64,000 nt of DNA from Oreohelix idahoensis (lineage: Eukaryota; Mollusca; Gastropoda; Stylommatophora; Oreohelicidae), in the NCBI GenBank assembly GCA_024509875.1, contig JAMPIV010018781.1, positions 186,001-250,000 on the forward strand, written 5' to 3'. Below the pieces are notes generated by a model, which saw only the letters and a program-made list of their open reading frames with translations, did no database searches and was not told the origin of the DNA. Positions 34,001 to 44,420 of this stretch are shown here, piece after piece. How positions within the stretch are numbered: the stretch's first letter is position 1; each line of letters begins with the position of its first letter. The position numbers and the translations under genes are program-made.

Positions 34001-35135
34001 GATCATCCATTATGGCCGCTTTAATAACTCCTCTGACAAAGTCAGAGTGTATTTCTACCAGTGCGATAGGAAGCGTCCTGGGTGCATCACTCCTGAAAAC
34101 TCCACTAAGTTTGACGGTTTCCTCTGTCTCCTGACCGGGTTTGACTAGGTGCCTAGCGACAATACAATCAAAACTTAATCCAGTGTCAAAAAGACAAGTA
34201 GTAGAGGTACCGTTCAAAATTACAGTTCCTCGAGTTGAGGGTCGGTCCCCCTCAGGTTGAGAATCACTGACATTGACTCTACCTTTCGAGGCTGTATGCA
34301 AACATCCAATGCGGTTTGCACCGGTTTGTTTGCCCTGATCAGACGTTCCTGGTGTAGGGGTCTTCCCTTTTCCTTGACCTTGGTGGCCGCGCTGCCACGT
34401 AGGCTTGTTGGGTTGATCAGAATTGTTGTTGGGGGGGTATCGGGTTTTGTAGAATTTCGATTTTTCCTGGGGAGGTTTCTGGGTATTGTTATCTCGTTGG
34501 TTATAATGTTGAGAGGAAGTGGAAGAATAGGATGCCTGCTCTAGATTCTGTTTTCGAGATGGCTCATCGGTGGGTTTACGTTTAGTGCTGGGAAGTTCGG
34601 CCATTGCATTGCTATAGCGTTCGGCTTTATTGAGTATGTCTTCAAGCCTGACTGCCCCCTGTTCAGCCAAAAATCTACGAGTTTCATTCGACAAAGTGGA
34701 TTTTATCTGCTCCACAAGAACAAGTTCGAGGAGTCCCTCATATGAAAGAGGTAGGTCAGATAATTCAATGCACTTTGTCAGATAACCCGTGAGACGTGAA
34801 GAGAACTGGGGAAATGTTTCCGTGCTCTCTTTTCGGCTGTTTCTGAACAACTGCAGAAACTTTCGGGCAGTCATCTCAAACTGCTGTAGTAAGGCCTTTT
34901 TCAACATGTCGTAATCATGTTGATTCGGTCCCAGCTTTGTGTACACGTCATAAGCATTGCCTTTCAGTGACGTTGAAAGTTTGAGCGCCCAGCGGGTACT
35001 CTCTAACCCATAAAGATTCGCGAGTCTCTCGAATTTTTCTAGGTAGCTGTCAATTTTTTCGTTAGGGCTAGGAAAAGATTCTAAAGAAAACGACATAGCA
35101 GTTAATTGGGCAGATTGAGTACTGGAGAGGTCCAT
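30990..35135 (-). CDS. Gag-Pol polyprotein, element 2 (PR-INT-RT-RH order)
   Basis: A 1381-residue open frame. About 15-190: gag capsid-like (FEKFERLANLYGLESTRW family form, with PLSYEGLLEL). About 195-290: Gln/Asn/Pro/Lys-rich, without a CCHC knuckle. About 317: protease LFDTGLSFD. About 490-525: integrase zinc domain (GHSLPFSGH ... CAQC). About 555-655: core D (AVDIIGPL), D (LTDNGSQF), E (GLVERFNG). About 793: WQGPFTVL. About 1005-1065: RT with IDLSKGYYQI and FMDD. About 1215-1350: RNase H (RVDASGQG, ADFLSRN). All key residues appear present. The last seven codons are encoded by the 3' LTR. The frame is open upstream of its first Met, joining the coiled-coil segment. Confidence 0.95.
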   Translation of the reverse strand: MDLSSTQSAQLTAMSFSLESFPSPNEKIDSYLEKFERLANLYGLESTRWALKLSTSLKGNAYDVYTKLGPNQHDYDMLKKALLQQFEMTARKFLQLFRNSRKESTETFPQFSSRLTGYLTKCIELSDLPLSYEGLLELVLVEQIKSTLSNETRRFLAEQGAVRLEDILNKAERYSNAMAELPSTKRKPTDEPSRKQNLEQASYSSTSSQHYNQRDNNTQKPPQEKSKFYKTRYPPNNNSDQPNKPTWQRGHQGQGKGKTPTPGTSDQGKQTGANRIGCLHTASKGRVNVSDSQPEGDRPSTRGTVILNGTSTTCLFDTGLSFDCIVARHLVKPGQETEETVKLSGVFRSDAPRTLPIALVEIHSDFVRGVIKAAIMDDPIYPVILGCRYVFIGRPKEPIVAAVTTRGQAKKEREPAPNLLPNELKEAQQKDPTLAPCFKKLPMAKDPRHNGDIFSKDGVLYRRTGNPDTGNNQLLVPTQYRNQILEMGHSLPFSGHMGQNATIQRIKNHYWWPGMNSDIVRYVKSCAQCQRVAPKHLTPPVPMGQMPIVGTPFERVAVDIIGPLEKTKRRNRFILTLVDTCTMWAEAVPLPCTNSKHVAEALVQIFTRLGFPQQVLTDNGSQFRSLLMEEIFKILRAKHIHTSPYHPAGNGLVERFNGTLTMMLRKLGQEKPEDWDQYISAALFAYREVPQASTGFAPATLLFGRPIKGPLEALLRSLTDQKADETVVSASKYVSELKERLKLGWDLATTNLKKARAKITKRYNKAAKERELQPGEKVLLLLPTGSNKLRIGWQGPFTVLKKISRTNYKISIKGKEKVFHINLLKKYLERPVPSSEHLLAVAIATEDEEDDDGCMEYPLQPTESFKDVKFGDNLSPEQQTETRALLKQYSAVLTDVPGRTNLIEFDMKLTNETPVQTRVYPIPYAKADALRGEIDKLRQAGIISESTSPYSSSVVLLQKPNKEVRLCIDYRLLNAVTEFQPEPLQTVSELFTKLSKAKIFSKIDLSKGYYQIPVKEEIKPLLAFSTSEGHYTFNVMPFGLHNAPGVFTRMMRKLLQPLQSPHIHNFMDDILIASETYEEHIATVAMLLRRLQETGLTARPSKCLIGFEQLDFLGHTISHGCSWPIKKNVEKIVAAKRPRTKKDVRSFISLCAYYQKYIQNFNGLTAPLTDLTKKGCPDKVIWDQKCEHAYSTLKGQLSAYPILRLPDLKKPFVLRVDASGQGIGSTLLQADDSDLNMLFPVAYGSRKLNKAERNYSVVERECLALIDGIRRHHEFLYGTSFTVQTDHAPLAFLGANKEFNARIMRWALLLSVYSFKVEYIPGRQNVGADFLSRNWSTEEEEQTEDTTHPKITNQVTSIVKNENMKNGFMSKSGDDCDVRLV
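31011..31030 (-). promoter_or_regulatory. Polypurine tract candidate, element 2
   Basis: On the minus strand AAAAGTGGGGACGAT directly precedes the 3' LTR start TGTGACG. It is inside the coding frame, because pol runs into the LTR. Confidence 0.5.
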
Positions 35136-35539
35136 TGATTGAGACTGGGGCGAAGACGGCTCTCCGTTAGTCGAAGTAGAGGCGCCCCGACTCTCTAGAG
35201 CCTTAAGCGCCAGTTGATGCTGTCTTTCCTTGTCTCTCTCTCTCTCTCTCTGCGAGTTTCCATCTCTGCTTCAATTTTCTTCTGTTCCAAAAGACGTTCT
35301 TCCGCTTCTTTCTTATCTGCCCTCTCCTGGGCTTCTCTCCTCTCTGTTCTTTCTTTCTCTTCCTTCCTCTCAGCTTCTGCTCTCTGTTGCTCCGCCTTCC
35401 TCTCAGCTTCGGCTCTCTGTTGCTCCGCGTCATATATTTCCAATTCCTGGTTAATAAACGCGTTTGCAGCTTCTGCATCTAATCCTGCCTCTTTCGCTTC
35501 CAGCCTCAAGATGGACCTCATCTTTATCCTCTCTGCCAT
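35136..35539 (-). pseudogene. Gag N-terminal coiled coil, element 2 (frameshift in (AG)n)
   Basis: From 35539 the minus strand encodes MAERIKMRSILRLEAKEAG, then repeats of the EQQRAEAERK type. It goes out of frame in the (CT)n/(AG)n run at 35232-35251. Downstream the gag-pol frame reads back through DKERQHQLALKALESRG and a Ser/Thr-rich stretch to the Met at 35135. Native Gag likely starts at 35539, so the dinucleotide run has slipped by a non-multiple of three. Confidence 0.7.
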
Positions 35540-36348
35540 TGTTAAAGAATAAGATGAAGTATGCTTAGAGAACTAGTAAGAAGAAACGCGAAAGGGAGGA
35601 ACTCTGAACCGCTACGAGAAAAAAAAAACACAAGTATAAATTTACCTGTGTTACCTCCTACCTGTACTGTGCAAACTTATCGCTGCTATTATCTGGCAAT
35701 TAAGGCTCTAAACGCAAGCGACTATGCCACTAAATGGTAAGTTACACTGGAAAAGAATCTACTTTTACTAACAGTAGAGAAAAATTTATATTAAAACAAT
35801 TTAAAAGAAAAAAAAATTTTCCCTAAATTTTAAATCTCTGACAACAAACTCCGTCCCTAAAGTCAATTATTGAGATGAGACGTTGTTAACTTAATTTTTA
35901 AAAATCAGAACAATCCGTCTTTAGCTAAGCTCAACTCTTTTTAACTTCAAAAACCTTAGTGACTGTAAAACAATCACGCAATCCCAGCAACTTTTATAAA
36001 GAAAGAAATATAATTATCTCCGCCAGAGGATAATTAAAATAGCAAATATATTTGTTTATCTGTACTTTCTACTGCTGTGGAGAGAAAACAACCTGTAAAT
36101 ATGCTGTGTGGACAACCCAAATACTTAAAGAACGTTTGTCTAGGGGTGTAATTATTTATTTATTTCCCTAATTCACAAAGACAAATCATTCACACTCTAC
36201 CTAGTTAGACCCAAACTAAATCAGACTCAAAATATCTTTAACCCGGCTATGCGATTGCCTCAAATGTAGCTCAAGATCCCAGAACCAGCCCACAAATATG
36301 TGTGCATCAAATGTATCTCAAAATTATCCCGGCGAGCCGGCCAAATAT
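35540..36348 (-). other. 5' leader of element 2 with tRNA-Pro-like PBS
   Basis: A non-coding leader. On the minus strand, five bases after the LTR end, TGGCCGGCTCGCCGGGAT begins at 36343. It resembles the complement of a tRNA-Pro 3' end (TGG, GGCTCG, CCGGGAT elements). The same 5-base spacer occurs in the LTR3 family. Confidence 0.6.
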
Positions 36349-38780
36349 TGTCGTAAATTTATTTTGAGAGAAAAGAGTCGTAGAAATAGTGGTCCGGTTT
36401 AGAGTGGAAAATGATGATGGAAAGCTCAGTGATAGAAAATGTAGAGATTTAATAGTTACTTCACAGCGTGCTGGAGGAGAGTAAAGACAGACTTATTTAC
36501 GACAAATCGTGTCTCTCAATCTTCTCTTTCACTCTCCTGGTCAAACAATTATTTGCCAGTTTTCCAGACTCGCATCTGCGCGCTCACCGATTCGGTGTTT
36601 TCAAACACACACACGACGTTGATACAAACTATATTAAACGAATAGGGGAAAAGTTGGGCTTTGGGTATATCCAACACACAGAACTAAATGAGTTTAGGTG
36701 ATTTTATTCACTTTAAACATCAATCACTAAAAATATCAGATATTACATAAATTATCATAAGTACACAAATGCAAATAACAAGTTTGGGAGGGGGTGAAGA
36801 AGATTGGTATCGACTAAGCCCTTCCCGCTCATTAGACAAAGACAAACCCAGTCCAGAGATAGATAATATCAGGAACACGGGTACGTTAACCTAACAGTAA
36901 AGTTAATTACTCTGAAAGAGGTGTTACCAAGTTAGGTATAAGTGATAGAAAAAAAAACCTGTTCTTCCCAGCTGTTCTTCCCTTTACTAAGCAAATGGAA
37001 AGGAGGTGGTTTTAAACAGAGTTAACAAATTATCAACTATCCCACTTAAAGGAACAATGTAGGGTATACAGAAAAGATATATGTTACCAGGTAAGCAAGT
37101 TAACAAAATGGTCACACAAAAGAATTAATTTCCTGTCATTCATACACGCGCTAGCAAAGGCCTTCACTCATCTTGCTCTCACTTACCGATTGTGAAAAAA
37201 TCTTGCACTCCATAGAATAACACAACAGCAGTTACACCTCAACTAAATGTATGAGTGTTTGTTCAAGTTCTAGCCCCAGATTATCGGGTAGGCGGTCAGC
37301 ACATAAAAGGATCCCGTAATCGCTGGAAAATGAATCTGTAGTTGTGTCTCTTTTCTTAATAACAGTTTCTATGGGAGGGCACGGTCTCTGATACCGGGGT
37401 GAGGATGGTGTGGTCTATTTGACTATGCCGCTGATAATAAAATTCTTACGCGTGCTGGTACACTTTATCCGTGAGGTATGGTTTAAGTCCAGTGAGAAAA
37501 CTAGTCACATCACTGTTCAGGAAATTATGAATTATCTCTCTGTGTCAGTAAACTAACAAAGCTCGGGCCAGTGTTCTTCTTCCCGTTACGACTTAAGTTG
37601 TTTGATGGTGCGTTAAATTTGTCTTTGGGTGTGCTTTCTTTGCTATAAGTTAGATAGCGGAATTCCAAACATAGAATCGCCTCAAAGATTAAAAATTTAC
37701 ACAGTCTCAACAAGTTCTGCGTCAGGGGAACTCTACACACTGTTTATGCTTTGCTTTGCTTAGATTGATTTCTTTATTGCTTTCTTAATGCTGGGATCGC
37801 ACAGGTTACGATCACTCTGTATGAAAGAAAAAAAGACATGTAATATACCGAAAACAAATAACCTTCTAAAGCGCGATGAATTTCCCGTTAAGCCTATTAT
37901 ATATATGCTCACGTATTTAATTATGTATTTAATAAACACTGCGCGAGTTCTAGTGGTTAAAAACACACATCTATAAAACTAGGACTTAACTGAATTTATT
38001 AATTATAAATTCCTTCGCGACTTTAAAAGTTAATTTAAGCATCTATTATCTTTTGAAATAATATAATAGATAGATCATTATATTTAAAACTGGAACTCTT
38101 GAGATGGTTTAATTAAATAGATTTAAATTAACACAAAATCCCTTTAAATAGAATGACTGAGCTAGACCACTGATCACTTTACACAATATATATTACCGCT
38201 TTGCACAGAAATAGAAATCACTGCAAATATATATAAAATCCAGGGGAAAATCTATAACAAGATTTCAATAAAGCTAGTGCTTCTGTAAAGATCTGGCCAG
38301 CGAGTGATAACGTGTCTAGTTCTACATGGTCTATTTAGCTAAAATGAAATGTAAGTTGAGTGGGACATGATAAACTTGACAACTTATTTGATCTCACGAA
38401 CTTTTGGGGATCTGACCGCCAAATCAAGAGAAAAAGCCGCCCCCTGGTCTTCGTATCCGCTCGCTGCTGCCCGTTTCGCTTTCCCCCGTTCGCTCGGTTC
38501 CTCGATTGACACCGAGACGCGAAATTAGCGGCAAGCAACTGCGTCTCGTATCAGGGAAAACTACTGTCTTTGATAGCGCCGATAGTCTCCCCTAAGATCC
38601 CTCGGTCTGTCTCTTTGATCTCGTCGCTGTATCCTACATGAGTCCCGGTGGAATGCGTTCTGGCAAACGAAAAGTTACAACAAATGTTCAGGGGTTCTAA
38701 TGTTATGAAAAGCTAAAGGTCCCTTTAAATCATCCATCATATCAGGGAAAATTCACTAGTCAAACTAGACGTACGTCACA
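36349..38780 (-). repeat. 5' LTR of element 2
   Basis: Nearly identical to 28582-31010. Followed by CTTAG at 38781. Confidence 0.95.
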
Positions 38781-38785
38781 CTTAG

Positions 38786-39565
38786 ATATGCAGATGATAC
38801 CGTGTTGTTAGCTGAAAGCGAAAAGGAGTTACAAGAACTAGTGAAGCAAGTGAACAGTATAAGTCATGAATATGGACTCGACATTAATATTGAGAAAACA
38901 AAAACTGTGATAATTAGCAAAACAGACGATAAACCCACATTAAAGATAAGCGTAAATGGGAAAATCCTGGAACAAGTCAAGAGCTACGTATATCTTGGTC
39001 ATATAATAACAGAAGATGGCAGATGTGAAACAGATATCAAGAAGAGAATAGGAATGGCCAAAGCTACATTCAACAACATGAAACACATACTGACATCTAA
39101 ACAGTTATCTCACAAATTAAAACTGAGAATCATAAAGTGTTATATATATTCTGCATTTCTGTATGGTGCAGAAACAGGGACGATGAATAAGCATTTGGAA
39201 GAAAGAATTGATGCTCTTGAAATGTGGATATATAGAAGAATGGGGCGTATCTCATGGAAAGAGAAGAAAACAAATAATGAGGTCCTAGAAAATCTAGGTA
39301 TGAAAAGAGAACTAATGAGGGAGATCAAAGTTCGGCAGCTAAAATACTTTGGCCACATAAAAAGGCATAACACCTTGCAGAAGACTATAATAGAAGGGAG
39401 AGGTGAAGGCAAACGTGCAAGGGGAAGACAGCGCTATAAGTGGGAAGATAACATCAAGAGATGGACAGGAAAGAGTCTATCAGAGAGCACCACCAAGACA
39501 AGAGACAGAAGACGTTAAAGATCCATTACAGCCAACCTTCGTTGTGAAGATGGCAGCTGATGATG
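38786..39565 (+). pseudogene. Reverse transcriptase, C-terminal half, and 3' end
   Basis: Resumes the RT split at 28581: RYADDTVLLAESEKELQ with the catalytic YADD, thumb YVYLGHIITEDG, SAFLYGAET, and a GRGEGKRARGRQRYKWED region. The open frame ends at 39518. The usual C-terminus continues in the next frame (LQPTFVVKMAADDE) to about 39540, followed by a short GATGATGA that may be the 3' tail. It belongs to the same element as the APE at 26500. Confidence 0.85.
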
Positions 39566-39589
39566 AACCAGTTTCCTTCTTTTAAGGTG

Positions 39590-39935
39590 TGGTTTACAGA
39601 AGTTTGTTAACAATACCACGGACAGCTAAAAATAATAATGAGGATGTCCTGAAAGAGGCCAATGTACAAAGGAAGCTTATTCCTCAGGCTAGAAGGAAAC
39701 AAGCCACTTTCTGTGGGCATGTTACGGGAAGAAGGAAGCTGGAGTATATCGTGACAACAAGGACAGATAGAAGGAACAAGAGATAGAGGAAGACAAAGAG
39801 AGTAGATACTGGACAGTTTGACATCGTGGCATGGAAAGAAGTTAACAGCAGAATTGATCCATAGTACTGTAGACAGGAAGTTGTGGAGAGACGTGATCTC
39901 TTACGCCACCAGGCATGGTACTTGATGATGATATT
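39590..39935 (+). pseudogene. Second non-LTR RT C-terminal fragment
   Basis: Translation in shifting frames gives KEANVQRKLIPQARRKQATF, CGHVTGRRKLEYIVTT and then DTGQFDIVAWKEVNS after stops. This is the typical GHV.R..KLE..V..G..EG.R.RG.Q end of invertebrate non-LTR RTs. It ends in a TGATGATGAT tail near 39925. It abuts the previous element but has its own C-terminus and tail, so it is a separate 5'-truncated copy. Confidence 0.65.
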
Positions 39936-41089
39936 TGTTGTTGAGTGGTTCTGTTCTTCAGGTAAACATATTTAAAAAATCTGGCCATTTAGTACTGAAG
40001 ATGTGACAGAGACATCTGCTGGTGAACGTGCCAGGTTTGAACGTGATATTCTTGTTGACATGTCACGTTTCTGGGTCATTGAGTATTACCAATCTTACTT
40101 TACATCATTGTAGTCAGCAATTTCATCATCACTAATTCATCAACGACCCGTCTAGTTATCGGCAGTCTCTGAGGAGATGTTGGAAGAATATGATCACTGC
40201 TTCTTTAGACAAGTCGTTAGAGACGACTAATATGAGGTTGGGCGTGGGCATGTCAATCTCATCAAGTAAAATATATTGCTACAGGAACCACCGCTGTAAG
40301 AGCATGTGCTGAGCATCGGCTTCCTCAAAAATAAGGAGAGGGGGGGAGCATGTGCAGTGGTGGCTACATACTTCGTATGGAGAGAAAGCGGAGATGATGA
40401 TGATGAACAACAACATGAATGCAACAGACGCATCATTACCATCACACTTCACTGTCATAATAAACATGAAATATTATCTGGTGTCTTAATTCAGTCTCCA
40501 CGTTCTGTTGTCATATGTTTTATTTTCTATTGGACACAAAGAAAATACTCTTGTCATACTTAGCATGTGTATGCGCGTATTCAGTTTACTGGACAAGAAC
40601 TGTATACCTCGCGTGCTGGAAAATGTGTGTTGCACGCTGGCATATCATGGTTTAGAGTTACACAGGATACACCTAGACACGTGATCGAAATCTTTTTTTC
40701 ACAACCTGGTATCAGAATTTAGAGTTAGTGTAGGACACACGAATAAAGATGTGTGCATTTTTATCAAGGTGCAGGAAGGCGCGTGTAGTGCGCGTGTGTG
40801 AGTTTGGTTTCTAACACGGCTGCTGGTGTACTCATTATGAGTGAATTAGCAGGTGTGGTAGTCGCATTTGTTGCGCCGTCATTCGCTAGGCTGCAATGGT
40901 TCGCACGCGCAGTGCTGTGCCGAAGAGAATTGTATTCTCCTGAACTGACTCACTTGAACGAACACGTGCAGTGTTCTCAACCTGTCTGTTTATACTTTTG
41001 TCCTTCATGAGGAACTGTGTTTATGAAAGGCACATTGAAGGGAACAAACAATCGGATATCAGTTTAATGATGGTAAAGTTGTTAATCTA
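39936..41089. other. No gene recognised
   Basis: No supported coding region or repeat. Frames at 40306-40563 and 40798-41010 (+) have no motif and, for the first, an acidic run caused by GAT triplets. Confidence 0.5.
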
Positions 41090-41099
41090 ACACAAAATT

Positions 41100-41612
41100 A
41101 ATCGTCTTCTTCATCATCAGTATCATCACCATTATCATCATCATCACAATCACCAACATCATCATCATTATCATCATCATCAGCGTCATCACCATCATCA
41201 TCACAATGACCAACATCAACATCATCACCACCATCATCATGTCCATCATCATCACCAACATCATCACCAACATCATCATCATCAGCGTCATCATCATCAC
41301 CAACATCATCATCAGCGTCATCACCATCATCATCACAATGACCAACATCATCATCAACATCATCACCATCATCATTACCAACATCATCATCGGCGTCATC
41401 ACCAACTTCATCATCAGCGTCATCACCATCATCATCACAATGACCAACATCATCATCAACATTAACATCATCAACATCATCATCATCACCACCAACATCA
41501 TCACCACCATCATCACCACCACCACCATCATCACCACCACCATCATCACCACCATCATCATCACCAACATCATCATCAGCGTATTCATCATCATTATCAT
41601 CATCATCATTCT
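41100..41612. repeat. (ATC)n-type minisatellite, 3' tail of an RT fragment
   Basis: About 510 bp of ATC triplets with ACC/AAC/GTC variants and locally repeated blocks such as ATCAGCGTCATCACC and CACAATGACCAACATC. On the minus strand it follows directly on an RT C-terminal remnant (41613-41850), so it is best read as a hugely expanded (GAT)n 3' tail. Long Met/Val or Asp-rich frames in it are spurious. Confidence 0.9.
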
Positions 41613-41860
41613 TCAGCTGCCTAAACAACAGAGGCTTTCTACAAATGTATACCCAACCTTCCTGCGCTGTTCTATCCATCCAGTGTCTTCCACGTCTTTA
41701 TCCCTATTATGCCTGTCTCCCCCCCCCCCCCCTTCTCAGTGTGTTGTTCGGCCTCACTGTACCACTATTAACATGGAAGTTCCAGAACAGGGTCTACCTT
41801 ATAATGCTATCACCAGGTTTCCTCACTGACTGCGCTATCTAACGGCAGCGAGTTCTCGTG
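41613..41860 (-). pseudogene. Non-LTR RT C-terminal remnant
   Basis: The minus strand reads IIR.TLFWNFH near 41815, related to the ITR..LFWNPHGKRNRGRPK remnant at 57580-57800. After a C/G homopolymer it reads RGRHWMDRTAQEGWVYICR and runs into the (GAT)n tail. It is too decayed for clade assignment. Confidence 0.5.
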
Positions 41861-42026
41861 TTCCACTGACACTTGTCAGGTTCTTCTCATTAGTTCCGTA
41901 TTAATCTTATTATACCGCTTCAATTCCTCTACTGTACAAACGCAAGCACCCATTTATGAACGTCTGTAAATGCTTGCTTGTCACTGTGTAGTTCTCCATA
42001 TGTCAGATCCTTCTTTAATCATAGCT

Positions 42027-42075
42027 ACAAACAAAGGGATCAGACAAGTTAAACAAAGGGATCAGACAAGTTAAA
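42027..42075. repeat. 22-bp tandem duplication
   Basis: Two copies of AAACAAAGGGATCAGACAAGTT in a row, at the 3' side of the minus-strand RT remnant. Confidence 0.85.
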
Positions 42076-44414
42076 CAGATAGATGTCAATATCAAGTAAT
42101 TCCTTCCTGGTAAACATGTTTAACCTTCTCTTCTTCTTTTCTGTGTCCTGGTGACTGACGAGTGTTTTTTTTTTTTTTTCAGAATGGCCCGTGTTAATAA
42201 TACAGCTTGTGACATGCATACCTGGCTCTTGCTTTCCCATCTTTGTTGTGGTAGCCGATCTTTTTTTCATTCTGCATACAAGACCAAACCACGGTAGTTG
42301 GGACTGTTTTACTTGGGTCTGCATAGATTGGGTATCGAGGCCTTGCCGTATCGTCTGATTGCGAACCATGTCTATTCTTGTCAATTCAACCACCTTCCTC
42401 AGATACCTCATTCATTTCTGAGGTTTGGAGCTGGATTTTGTGGATTTTGTGGATTGTAGTCATTGTCTATGACTCGCATCCATATGTCAAGACTGGGACA
42501 TAGGTAGAGTGGTATACAGCCATTTTCGTCCTCTTGCCAATCTCTCATTTGCTGAGGAATCCTCGAATTATGGCCTGAAAAAGTCTCACAGCTGCTGCGA
42601 TTTGGGTAGCCAACTCTTCTTTCATGCCTCCCTTCCAGTCTATAATAGCTCCAAGGTATTTAAAGTAGTTGGCCTGCTCCAGGATCTGTTCTCCCATCAT
42701 AATATGATGCCTTTTTCCTTCTCTTGAAATCACCATGATGTTTGTTTTGGAGCTGCTAATAACTATCCCTCTCTTCTCCAGTTCTTCATTCCAGACTTGC
42801 AGGTTGGATTGAAGATGTACCTCAGGGCAACATCGTCGACAAATGCCAGCTCTGAAATACAAATCTGTATCATCTTCCAGTACCCCACTAAATACTTGTT
42901 GGTCCTGTCTTTACCTGCTTGTATGACATCGTCCATGATGAGTATGAAAAGATAAGGTGACAGGATATCATCCTGTCTTACACCAGTGGTGGTCCTGATC
43001 TCTTCCAACTTATGGTTTGCCGTCCTCACATAAGTTCTGCAAGTCTTGTAGAAGCCCTGTATAGCATGGATCAGAGGTGCTGGAATGTTCTTCCTTGCCA
43101 AGCAGTCCTAAAGTTTGCTCCAAGGGACCTCGTCAAATGCCTTCTTCGGATCCAAGAAACAAAGATGCGTCACATCTTTATACTCAAGGGCCTTTTCACT
43201 CAGCTGCCTGAGTGTGAAGATAAGGTCCTGAGTACTTCGGTTTGCTCGGAAACCAAACTGGGACCTCATCCATTTGTGGCTTAGCTAGGCATCTGAGTCT
43301 CTGCTCCCGTATTCTAGAGTAAATTTTACCAGGGACACTAAGCAGGGATATGCCTCTATGATTTCCGCATTGTCGATTGTCACCCTTTTTAAAAATGGGT
43401 GTTATGATGGTAAGGTGTCTTGGCGCCAGGCTGCCTGTAGAACCGTGAGGAGTAAAAGATCACATGCTGCTCCCAGGTACCTAACCATTTCTGGTGTTAT
43501 ACCATCATGCCCTGCTGCTTTGCCCATCTTGATTTTCTCCAGTGCTGCCTTCAGTTCTTCCATCTTGATGCCATCTTCATCACCATTGGTTTCTTCTTCT
43601 GTGCTAGTGGTTATCATTTGTGAGGCTTGGCCTTACTCACGGTCAATGAGCTAAGAGAAATATTCTTTCCATCACTTCCTTCGGGGTAGTAAGCAGTTTG
43701 TCTTGTTTGTCTTTTATAAATTAGAGGGCACTTTTTTTCTTCCTTTAGGGTTAGGGTTTTCTTGAGCATCATTTTCTAGCTTTTCTCTAAATTCTTCCCA
43801 GGATTTCTGTTTTAGTTGTAAGCACCTTATTCTTTGCTTCTTTTCTGAGTATCACATATTCTCTATATTTCTCTATTTTTCCTACTGTATTTTTAGCTTC
43901 GAAGTATCTTCCATATCTTTTTATTTTCTCCTATTTTCTCTTTAACTTCTTCTGTCCACCAAGGTGTCATCTTTTCCTTCTTCCCAAGTCGAACATCACC
44001 ACATGCTTCTGCAGCAGCTAGTTTTTATGATGTCTTTAAATTTAAGCCAGAGAGTTTCTAGGTCATCTGATCGTTCTATTCCTTTCTCACTGCTGTCACA
44101 ATAAGCCCCTGATACCTGGTCTAAACTTTTGGCTCTCTTAGCTTGTAGGCCTTAATCCCCATCTCTCCTGCTTGATTATTTATTTTCTTGCGTGATGATG
44201 GGCAATGCCTAGGCAGAGCAACTCTTTCAGTTGTTCTTCTAATTTTCAGCAGGTAGTGATCACTTCCAATCTCTAGCCCTCTCCAGTCTCTAGCATCCCG
44301 TACATACTTGACTGAGCTTTTTCTAACATTCTTAACTGGTTCATATCTGGTCTATGTATGTACAAATGCGATTATGGGGAAACTTTGTGTTTGTAATGAC
44401 AAGGTTTTGTTCAG
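42049..44414 (-). pseudogene. APE/RT non-LTR retrotransposon remnant
   Basis: Reading 5' to 3' on the minus strand: APE end (NLVITNTKFPHNRI near 44390; RDWRGLEIGSDHYLL near 44290) and a linker (KEKMTPWWTEEVKEKIGE near 43960). Then KAALEKIKMGKAAGHDGITP at 43550, RT motifs GVRQDDILSPYLF and ELAFVDDVAL near 42950-42850, thumb YFKYLGAIIDWKG near 42640, and a C-terminal region with LPWFGLVCRM to 42049. Frames change repeatedly and stops are frequent. The APE half continues upstream past the RNase H insertion (44421-44973) to 45060 and beyond element 3 to 53770. Confidence 0.8.
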
Positions 44415-44420
44415 TTAGTG

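Larger units (their letters stand above)
28582..38780 (-). mobile_element. Complete Gmr1-like Ty3/gypsy LTR retrotransposon (element 2)
   Basis: LTRs of 2429 and 2432 bp (28582-31010, 36349-38780) with TG...CA ends, nearly identical apart from homopolymer length and a small rearranged patch near 30130/37895. TSD CTTAG at 28577-28581 and 38781-38785. Removing the element and one TSD copy rejoins the host RT frame exactly. The polyprotein has integrase upstream of RT. A further LTR of this family starts at 63157. The insertion is young. Confidence 0.95.

Noticed and set aside
41082..41829. Long Asp-rich, Met/Val-rich and Ile/Thr-rich frames
   Set aside because: By-products of the (ATC)n array; only the RT remnant beside it is meaningful.
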